NCBI GenBank assembly: GCA_030151635.1
Contig: JASLDF010000145.1
Location: 1 to 8,327, forward strand
Source of the DNA: Bacteroides sp.
GTDB taxonomy: Bacteria > Bacteroidota > Bacteroidia > Bacteroidales > Bacteroidaceae
Direction of reading: 5' to 3'
DNA length: 8,327 nucleotides
Below are positions 1 to 5,224 of the stretch, in pieces. The stretch's first letter is position 1. Each line of letters begins with the position of its first letter. The translations under genes were made by a program, and so were the position numbers. The notes beneath the pieces were generated by a model. It did no database searches. It was given only the letters and a program-made list of their open reading frames with translations, and had not been told where the DNA came from.

Positions 1-97
1 TATTTCAAATATCTTAGCTTCTTGTACTACTTGTATTGTTTATGTAATATTGTTCAAAGATCGCTTATCTTTTGCAAGCAACGCTAGGCGTTATTTG
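1..97 (-). other. Putative 5' leader of an rRNA operon running off the left edge
   Basis: Read on the minus strand, this stretch lies just downstream of a consensus Bacteroidetes promoter and codes for no protein. It contains GATCTTTGA (54-62), which resembles the boxA-like element common in Bacteroidetes rRNA leaders, followed by an A-rich run with AAGTAGTACAAGAAG. A small perfect hairpin (arms 80-84 and 88-92, 3-nt loop) would sit near the 5' end of the transcript. The 16S gene itself is not in the window, so the assignment rests on resemblance to remembered leaders. A tRNA operon or another gene to the left is possible. Confidence 0.45.
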
Positions 98-103
98 CGG
101 TTG

Positions 104-134
104 CAAAGGTAAAAACTTTTATTCGAAAACCAAA
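104..134 (-). promoter_or_regulatory. Promoter P1, Bacteroides-type (TTTG-19-TACCTTTG)
   Basis: On the minus strand there is a -33 element TTTG (134-131), a 19-bp spacer and a perfect -7 element TACCTTTG (111-104), matching the primary-sigma consensus of Bacteroides. Transcription runs left, with a start expected around 97-100. The -7 element continues into GCAACCGC, a downstream extension shared with the promoters at 247-278 and 3992-4022. Confidence 0.8.
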
Positions 135-246
135 AGAAAATTTGATTTTATTTTTGAAGTTTTTTATTCTAAAAGTATTCTAAACTTTTAAACCCCTTTT
201 ATAAACATCTCAAAGATTAAGGCCTTGTTCTCTTACAAAGCGAGTG

Positions 247-278
247 CAAAAGTAGTCGGTTTATCCTACACTTCCAAA
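247..278 (-). promoter_or_regulatory. Promoter P2, upstream tandem copy (TTTG-20-TACTTTTG)
   Basis: This is a second minus-strand promoter about 143 bp upstream of P1: TTTG at 278-275, a 20-bp spacer and TACTTTTG at 254-247, followed by GCACTCGC. Both promoters point the same way with no gene between them. Tandem promoters are typical of rRNA operons, which supports the idea that the transcript leaving the window is a stable RNA. Confidence 0.65.
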
Positions 279-775
279 CACAATTGCCTTTTATTTCAAA
301 GTTTTTCATACTCCTTTTGCTATATAGTTATTACAACGCAAGTTAGCTATAAAAGTTTTTTACGATAGGTTTTGTTAACCTTTACATCACCCCTATCTAC
401 TCCTTATTATATAGAGTTATTTTGAAATAGACGATCGCTTGAAAATTTAAACAAGAAGTTTTGCCACTCTCTCCCTAGTGAAAACAAAAAAGTCCCAATT
501 CCACCCCTGCCCTATTTACGAGATTTAAGCAATTCGTAATAAAATCTATTTGACTTTTTTCAAAATTAAATTAAATCCACCACAGCCAATTAAAGACCAC
601 CGTCGCATTATCAGCAGAAAAACAACAGTGAAAACAAAGAATTAAACTTCACCATTTTCCTCCTCCCTGAGATAACTCAGTCTTCTTACTAAGAGTACGC
701 TGTTGTCTTTCAAAGAGAACTCACGCTTCTTTGGGAGACAAATTATAGAGGTTGTGGCTACTATTGATAACTCTA
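279..775. other. Intergenic stretch with no supportable gene
   Basis: About 500 bases of A/T-rich sequence lie between promoter P2 and the end of the beta-barrel gene. I see no coding frame with recognisable protein character. There is a small hairpin (CTGAG, 4-nt loop, CTCAG at 667-680) without a following T-run, and an isolated -7-like TAATTTTG on the minus strand (568-561) that lacks a good -33 element. No clear terminator for the beta-barrel gene could be found here. Confidence 0.6.
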
Positions 776-1687
776 TTAAAACATCATTTTAAAAGCAGCC
801 GAACAATATGGAGAACCCCTAAAGAAGAAATCATTGCCTTTAAACATATATTTAATAGATCTCTCCTTGTATTCAGCCGAACGCATCGCATGTATACCTA
901 CAGTAAAAGGGATAGATATCTTTTTAGATAACTTAATTTCTGGACGAAGACCCACAATTAAATATTGATGCGTGAACAAAAAATCACTTCCACCTCTATC
1001 AACGACTGCCATTTGACCATTCATTTCAACCGCAACACCCAAATCAAACCACTTCGCCAATTGATAACTTGTTGATAAAGCCAGCCCATCTTTCAGTGAT
1101 ATATTAACTTTAAATCTACCCTGTAAAAACCAATTCAGATAGAATGCAGGAAAAAGCATCGGTACCCCAAACGAATTATTCAATGCCAAGCCACCGCCAA
1201 CTTCCAAATTAGGGCGTACTCTATAAATAAATAATGTACTAGCACTTCCTAATATATTACGGAAGCGAAGATGGCTAGGTTTCAGCTGAGATGTATAAAC
1301 ACCTGCACCTACGGAGAAAAGAAATGACCACTTGGTAGAAATTGGACGAATATGACTAATACCTAATCCATAGTTTAAAATTTTATCCAATACCAAATCT
1401 TCAGTAAAATTATGATTGTCTAATTTTACATAAGAGGCTGCTGCACCCAACATCCACGCTTTAGGGCGATTTGTTTGATCAATTTTTACCGACAAAGGGA
1501 TATTAATTCCTCCTTGGTAAACAATCGAGGAACCTTCTGCATCACCAACAGGCTTACTATGTTCGCCATCCTGCATTCTAAAACTAGATTTTCCAAAATA
1601 TTCAGTCTTCAAGACTAATTGTGCATTAGCATAAAGACTAAACACAAACACAGATAAAACAAGTAGCATCACTCTCATATTTTTCAT
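776..1687 (-). CDS. Outer-membrane beta-barrel protein of unknown function
   Basis: This encodes a 303-residue protein predicted to be exported and inserted in the outer membrane. I chose the start at 1687 because it puts a textbook signal peptide at the N-terminus: MKN-MR, a hydrophobic core at about residues 6-18, and a cleavage site ANA|Q after residue 22. An in-frame ATG at 1783 would add 32 polar residues in front of the signal and is unlikely; Met4 (1678) is also possible. The mature part has alternating hydrophobic and polar strands with many aromatic and Gly residues, and it ends in Phe (KMMF), as expected for barrel recognition by the BAM machinery. It resembles uncharacterised Bacteroidetes barrel families, perhaps DUF6268, which I could not confirm. 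No substrate or enzymatic motif is visible. It is divergent from the kinase/regulator operon and may be controlled by it. Confidence 0.8.
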   Translation of the reverse strand: MKNMRVMLLVLSVFVFSLYANAQLVLKTEYFGKSSFRMQDGEHSKPVGDAEGSSIVYQGGINIPLSVKIDQTNRPKAWMLGAAASYVKLDNHNFTEDLVLDKILNYGLGISHIRPISTKWSFLFSVGAGVYTSQLKPSHLRFRNILGSASTLFIYRVRPNLEVGGGLALNNSFGVPMLFPAFYLNWFLQGRFKVNISLKDGLALSTSYQLAKWFDLGVAVEMNGQMAVVDRGGSDFLFTHQYLIVGLRPEIKLSKKISIPFTVGIHAMRSAEYKERSIKYMFKGNDFFFRGSPYCSAAFKMMF

Positions 1688-1804
1688 TTTTTTTTTGCAA
1701 ATATCACTGAAAGAGTATGATTCATCAATTATATTTGACGAAGCCCTAGCTTGCTTTTGACGAATCGTACAACTACTTATCAACTAAAAGGGTACATTTG
1801 AAAA
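1688..1804. promoter_or_regulatory. Divergent control region with CAACTA direct repeats
   Basis: This 117-bp gap separates the beta-barrel gene from the kinase gene and must hold the start signals of both. Two CAACTA repeats (1770-1775 and 1781-1786) lie 11 bp apart start to start, about one helical turn. On the minus strand they read TTAGTTGAT and GTAGTTGTA, and the first resembles the half-site pattern of LytTR regulators. A near-consensus minus-strand promoter (ATTG 1729-1726, 20 bp, GATATTTG 1705-1698) lies very close to the barrel start. Binding by the neighbouring regulator is inferred. Confidence 0.4.
1793..1800 (+). promoter_or_regulatory. Isolated -7-like element TACATTTG before the kinase gene
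   Basis: The octamer fits TAnnTTTG exactly, but no TTTG lies 19-21 bp upstream. It ends only four bases before the kinase ATG, so transcription from it would begin at or inside the start codon. It is either an activator-dependent promoter giving an almost leaderless message, or a chance match. Confidence 0.25.
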
Positions 1805-2830
1805 ATGAAAATAAAACTATTAAACAAAGAGCACTATATTATATATGGATATTGGGTACTCGTCTTTTTAACCCAGTTTGTACAAGTTATGCCTCAAAGT
1901 CACTCACTGCTTGAAGCACTACTTTACTGTACAATAATGGTAGTGACAATATATCCAATTTCTAATTTTTTAAGCGGTAAATTATTAATCAAAGCCATGA
2001 AGAACAAAGCCACAAACCGCTTTATTCTTCAATTCGTGGCCTTTACAATTTTAGTAGGAATACTTTTTGGTGCAAACATTCTCCTCTTTACTTGTTTAGA
2101 ACAAAGAGGATACTTTCCAATATCTAGGTATTTTAGTATGGATTACGTAACACCATATATGATTATTATAGCTCCTATATCTGCAGGTGCAATAATCAAC
2201 ATCTCTATTTGTGGCATTCGGTTTTTATTAGAATACATCCATTCGCAAAAAACATTAGTAGAATATCAACTTAAAAGCTTACAGCATCAATTCACCCCAC
2301 ACTTCATGTTTAATGTTTTAAATCATATACATGTTTTAATGCAGACTGACATAGAATTAGCTTCCGAATTACTTATTCAATACTCTGGTGTATTAAGATA
2401 TCAGCTTTATAATAACGAGCACGAAATAACTTTAAGTAAAGAAATTCAGTTCTTAAAAGATTATATTGAAGTGGAAAAAATGAGATGGCAAGGAAAGATA
2501 GTTGTAAATACTACATGGGACATCAAGGACGAGCAACTTAAAATTCCTCCCTTACTTTATGTTACATTCTTAGAAAATGCATTCAAGCACGTAGACAAGT
2601 CGGAAAAAGATTTAGGTGAAATAGATATAGCATTAAAACAAGACAGCAACACAATTCTATTAAAGGTAACAAATAGCCAAACAACTATAAAAAAGAGAAA
2701 TCTTGAATCGTCGGGATTAGGTCTAAAAAACATTCAAGAAAGACTCCAAATTTTATTCTATGGCAGACACGAACTAATAATCAACAATAAAGAAAACAGT
2801 TATTCAATTACACTAACCATTAAGTTATGA
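1805..2830 (+). CDS. LytS-type sensor histidine kinase
   Basis: This 341-residue inner-membrane kinase is predicted to autophosphorylate on His and pass the phosphate to the regulator encoded next door. The N-terminal half has about four hydrophobic segments (roughly residues 12-30, 37-56, 73-96 and 117-140) with short connecting loops, so there is no large extracytoplasmic sensor domain and the stimulus is unknown. A short linker leads to the His_kinase box LQHQFTPHFMFN with His166, then the N box FLENAFKH (255-262, Asn258) and the G box GLGLKNIQERL (304-314), the layout of the LytS/YehU family. The box has Thr where the common family version QINPHFLFN has Asn. The ATG at 1805 is preferred because the next Met (residue 29) would remove the first membrane segment. 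Its TGA overlaps the regulator's ATG, so the two are probably co-translated. Confidence 0.9.
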   Translation: MKIKLLNKEHYIIYGYWVLVFLTQFVQVMPQSHSLLEALLYCTIMVVTIYPISNFLSGKLLIKAMKNKATNRFILQFVAFTILVGILFGANILLFTCLEQRGYFPISRYFSMDYVTPYMIIIAPISAGAIINISICGIRFLLEYIHSQKTLVEYQLKSLQHQFTPHFMFNVLNHIHVLMQTDIELASELLIQYSGVLRYQLYNNEHEITLSKEIQFLKDYIEVEKMRWQGKIVVNTTWDIKDEQLKIPPLLYVTFLENAFKHVDKSEKDLGEIDIALKQDSNTILLKVTNSQTTIKKRNLESSGLGLKNIQERLQILFYGRHELIINNKENSYSITLTIKL

Positions 2831-3582
2831 GCAACCATTCAATTTTTCAAAATCAAGAAATTAAACTTAAATGTTTAGTCGTAGATGACGAAGCTATCGC
2901 AATTAAAGGAATATCAAACTACATCCAAAAAGTAGATTTTCTTCATCTTGTTGCTACAGCAAGTTCTGCCCAGGAAGCGATGGATATTTTAGAGGAAACA
3001 CCTATCGATATTTTATTCTTAGATATCAATATGCCTAAAGTATCTGGTTTGGAGCTATTAGAATCGTTAACCGACGCCCCATTAACGATTTTCACAACTG
3101 CCTACTCCGAATATGCACTGGATGGTTTTAGGCTACATGTAGTAGACTACTTAATGAAACCTATTCCTTTTCAACGGTTTTACGAAGCATGTCAATTGGC
3201 AAAGCAGACTTTTTTATCCAAAATATACAGAGAGGCCGACTTAGCAAGTCAAGAATCATATGTATATATTCGACAAGGAGACTCTTTCGAGAAAATAGAT
3301 CCAAGTGATATTATATACGTAGAGGGAATGCAGAATTATCTTAAGCTACACCTTAAAACTAAAAACGTAGTTATTCACCAAACAATGTCATCACTGGAAG
3401 AACTATTACCACAAGCAATTTTCTTCAGAACTCATCGTTCTTATTTGATAAACATGAACTATATTCATCAAATTTCTGGTGGTCAAGTAGCAATGAGCAA
3501 TGGAGATAAAATAGCCATCGCAAAACCTAGACGACAAGCCTTACTTGATAGTGTAGTGATGAAAAAATTGATTAGTAAATAA
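2827..3582 (+). CDS. LytTR-family response regulator
   Basis: This 251-residue cytoplasmic transcription regulator is the expected phosphoacceptor of the kinase just upstream. The receiver domain spans about residues 14-130: acidic pair Asp20-Asp21, phosphoacceptor Asp66 in FLDINMP, Thr90/Thr91, and the conserved Lys111 in MKP. A linker leads to a LytTR DNA-binding domain at about 145-240, recognisable from YIRQGDSFEKID, IIYVEGMQNYLKL, FFRTHRSYLIN and the final IAKPRR. Domains of this type bind short direct repeats containing GTT. The start overlaps the kinase stop in an ATGA, which fixes it well, although it leaves a tail of some 14 residues before the first receiver strand. The gene ends shortly before a hairpin and a convergent tRNA cluster. 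Its targets are unknown; the divergent barrel gene is the nearest candidate. Confidence 0.93.
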   Translation: MSNHSIFQNQEIKLKCLVVDDEAIAIKGISNYIQKVDFLHLVATASSAQEAMDILEETPIDILFLDINMPKVSGLELLESLTDAPLTIFTTAYSEYALDGFRLHVVDYLMKPIPFQRFYEACQLAKQTFLSKIYREADLASQESYVYIRQGDSFEKIDPSDIIYVEGMQNYLKLHLKTKNVVIHQTMSSLEELLPQAIFFRTHRSYLINMNYIHQISGGQVAMSNGDKIAIAKPRRQALLDSVVMKKLISK

Positions 3583-3623
3583 AGATTATATAAACAAACA
3601 AAAAGCAAGTGCGAATGAGAGCA

Positions 3624-3663
3624 AAAAAAAAAACAGAACCTTAAATAAATAAAGTTCTGTTTT
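3624..3663 (-). terminator. Intrinsic terminator of the tRNA cluster, possibly bidirectional
   Basis: A perfect 9-bp stem (AAACAGAAC at 3632-3640 with its complement at 3655-3663) encloses a 14-nt A/T loop. On the minus strand it is followed by eleven Ts (3634-3624), a strong terminator for the tRNA transcript. On the plus strand only a short TTTAAT follows, so termination of the kinase/regulator message here would be weaker. Confidence 0.75.
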
Positions 3664-3700
3664 AATATCTTACAGTCTACTGGAAAGACTTCTTTTAAAG

Positions 3701-3783
3701 TGAAGAGGATGAGATTTGAACTCACACAACCAAAGGTCACTACCCCCTCAAGGTAGCGCGTCTACCAATTCCGCCACCCCTCC
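3701..3783 (-). tRNA. tRNA-Leu (anticodon GAG)
   Basis: This is an 83-nt class II tRNA. The acceptor arms GGAGGGG and CCTCTTC pair over 7 bp with two G-U pairs, and the discriminator base is A. The anticodon stem CTACC/GGTAG holds the loop TTGAGGG, giving anticodon GAG for CUC/CUU leucine codons. It has a long variable arm with an ACC-TTT-GGT hairpin and a T arm GTGAG-TTCAAAT-CTCAT. CCA is not encoded. It is the last gene of the three-tRNA cluster. Confidence 0.96.
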
Positions 3784-3794
3784 AAATAGAGAAG

Positions 3795-3867
3795 AGCGAA
3801 AGACGGGATTCGAACCCGCGACCCCAACCTTGGCAAGGTTGTGCTCTACCAACTGAGCTACTTTCGC
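3795..3867 (-). tRNA. tRNA-Gly (anticodon GCC)
   Basis: This is a 73-nt tRNA with a perfect acceptor stem GCGAAAG/CTTTCGC and discriminator T. The D arm is AGCTCAGTTGGTAGAGC, the anticodon stem CAACC/GGTTG carries the loop TTGCCAA (anticodon GCC), and the T arm contains GGTTCGAATCC. CCA is not encoded. It lies 8 nt after the tRNA-Tyr gene and 11 nt before tRNA-Leu, so one precursor is likely. Confidence 0.97.
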
Positions 3868-3875
3868 AATAAGTG

Positions 3876-3958
3876 TGGGCAAAGATGGATTCGAACCACC
3901 GTAAGCTCGCGCTAGCAGATTTACAGTCTGCCCCATTTGGCCACTCTGGTATTTGCCC
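3876..3958 (-). tRNA. tRNA-Tyr (anticodon GTA)
   Basis: This is an 83-nt class II tRNA with a perfect acceptor stem GGGCAAA/TTTGCCC and discriminator A. The anticodon stem GCAGA/TCTGC holds the loop CTGTAAA (anticodon GTA). It has the long variable arm expected of bacterial tRNA-Tyr and a T arm with GGTTCGAATCC. CCA is not encoded. It is the first gene of the cluster, beginning about 34 bp downstream of the -7 element. Confidence 0.97.
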
Positions 3959-3991
3959 CACACAACAAGATTGTTATCTCATTTGCGTGTG

Positions 3992-4022
3992 CAAAGGTAA
4001 AGAAACAGATGGACTATGCAAA
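3992..4022 (-). promoter_or_regulatory. Promoter of the Tyr-Gly-Leu tRNA operon (TTTG-19-TACCTTTG)
   Basis: On the minus strand there is a perfect TTTG (4022-4019), a 19-bp spacer and a perfect TACCTTTG (3999-3992). The expected start is around 3985-3988, leaving a leader of roughly 30 nt before tRNA-Tyr. The element continues into GCACACGCAAAT, nearly the same as the sequence after the -7 of promoter P1 (GCAACCGCAAAT). Confidence 0.85.
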
Positions 4023-4064
4023 CTTTTAGCCCACTAATCTTCACTTTAAACACACTTTTTTATT

Positions 4065-5207
4065 TTAACTCATACGGTTTAAATAGTCCAAATAAGTAAA
4101 GTCTTTGTAAACCATAGGCTTACTCTCTTTTGTCCAAATAGCAATAGATGGGTGATGAATACCATTAAAAAGGTTTGTTTTTACCATAGTATAATGAATC
4201 ATATCTTTAAAAACGAGAACATCACCAATTTTCAATTCATGATCAAAGCTCCAGTCTCCCATAAAATCGCCACTCAAACAAGAATTCCCTCCCATACGAT
4301 AAACGAATTTACCTTCGTTACCCATTTCTGCTCCTTCAATTTCGGGCTGATAAGGCATTTCCAAACAGTCTGGCATATGGCATGTAAAACTTACGTTAAG
4401 AATAGCTGTCTTCACATTTTGATTATTTACAATGTCTACTACTTTAGAAGTAAGTACTCCCGTTTGCCAAGTAAAAGCAGACCCTGGCTCCAAAATAACT
4501 TTTAGATGAGGATGGCGAGCTTTAAAACTTTTCAGTACCTCAATCAAATGATTACGATTATAATCTTTGCGGGTCATCAAGTGTCCACCACCAAAATTAA
4601 TCCATTTTATTTGATCTAAGTATTTACCAAATTTAGATTCAATAGAGATAATTGTTTTCTCTAAATCAAATGAAGTAGATTCACATAGGTTATGAGAATG
4701 AAATCCTTCAATACCTTCTGGTAATTGGTCTGGTAATTGATCAAAAGTAACACCGAAACGACTACCAGGTGCACAAGGATTGTACAAATCTGTCTCCACA
4801 ACAGAATATTGAGGATTTACACGTATCCCACACGAGATACGATGCTCTTTATTAGCTGCAATTTTCCCATAGTAATTTGCATACTGAGAGAGAGAGTTGA
4901 ACGTAATATGACTACTACAGCGCATTATCTCTGGAAGATCTTCATCTGTATAAGCAGGAGAATAGGTGTGTGCAAAGTTGCCAAACTCCTCGAATGCCAA
5001 ACGAGCCTCATAAAGAGAGCTAGCCGTACAAGACTTAATGTATTCTCTGAAAATAGGGAATGACTTCCACATTGCAAACGATTTGAATGCAAGAATAATT
5101 TCAACACCAGCCTCATCAGCAACATTTTTTATTTTCTCTAAATTGCCTCTTAAAAGCGACTCATCCATAATATAAGATGGGTTCGGAAACTGACTATAAT
5201 CAATCAT
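4065..5207 (-). CDS. nspC: Carboxynorspermidine/carboxyspermidine decarboxylase
   Basis: This 380-residue PLP-dependent decarboxylase of the alanine racemase fold (fold III) removes CO2 from carboxyspermidine or carboxynorspermidine, giving spermidine or norspermidine. In gut Bacteroidetes, family members serve the alternative spermidine route, so spermidine is the likelier product. The PLP lysine is Lys42 in ILAFKSFAMW. Other marks are HSHNLCES (170-177), the glycine-rich phosphate loop FGGGH (205-209), EPGSAF (240-245), the late active-site motif GGNSCLSGD with Cys310 and Asp314, and IHYTM near 337-341. The length fits the family. It starts 17 bp after the helicase stop on the same strand, so the two are probably co-transcribed. 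The partner carboxyspermidine dehydrogenase is not in the window. No terminator is evident between its stop and the tRNA promoter. Confidence 0.94.
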   Translation of the reverse strand: MIDYSQFPNPSYIMDESLLRGNLEKIKNVADEAGVEIILAFKSFAMWKSFPIFREYIKSCTASSLYEARLAFEEFGNFAHTYSPAYTDEDLPEIMRCSSHITFNSLSQYANYYGKIAANKEHRISCGIRVNPQYSVVETDLYNPCAPGSRFGVTFDQLPDQLPEGIEGFHSHNLCESTSFDLEKTIISIESKFGKYLDQIKWINFGGGHLMTRKDYNRNHLIEVLKSFKARHPHLKVILEPGSAFTWQTGVLTSKVVDIVNNQNVKTAILNVSFTCHMPDCLEMPYQPEIEGAEMGNEGKFVYRMGGNSCLSGDFMGDWSFDHELKIGDVLVFKDMIHYTMVKTNLFNGIHHPSIAIWTKESKPMVYKDFTYLDYLNRMS

Positions 5208-5224
5208 ATATGTATATTCTTTTA

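Noticed and set aside
667..680. Hairpin CTGAG-ATAA-CTCAG as terminator of the beta-barrel gene
   Set aside because: The stem is only 5 bp and has no T-run after it on the minus strand.
1688..1783. N-terminal extension of the beta-barrel gene to the ATG at 1783
   Set aside because: It would place 32 polar residues ahead of a clean signal peptide and would cover the CAACTA repeats in the divergent control region.
3483..3740. Minus-strand open frame spanning the regulator's 3' end and the terminator
   Set aside because: It crosses the tRNA terminator and part of tRNA-Leu, so it is a chance frame; its hydrophobic stretch comes from A/T-rich sequence.
3740..3963. Two overlapping minus-strand open frames of about 70 codons
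   Set aside because: They are translations of the tRNA genes; peptides such as SSVGRAQPC and WFES are the well-known false products of tRNA sequence.
4152..5125. Plus- and minus-strand open frames inside nspC
   Set aside because: They lie in other frames of a strongly supported enzyme gene and have no protein-like character of their own.
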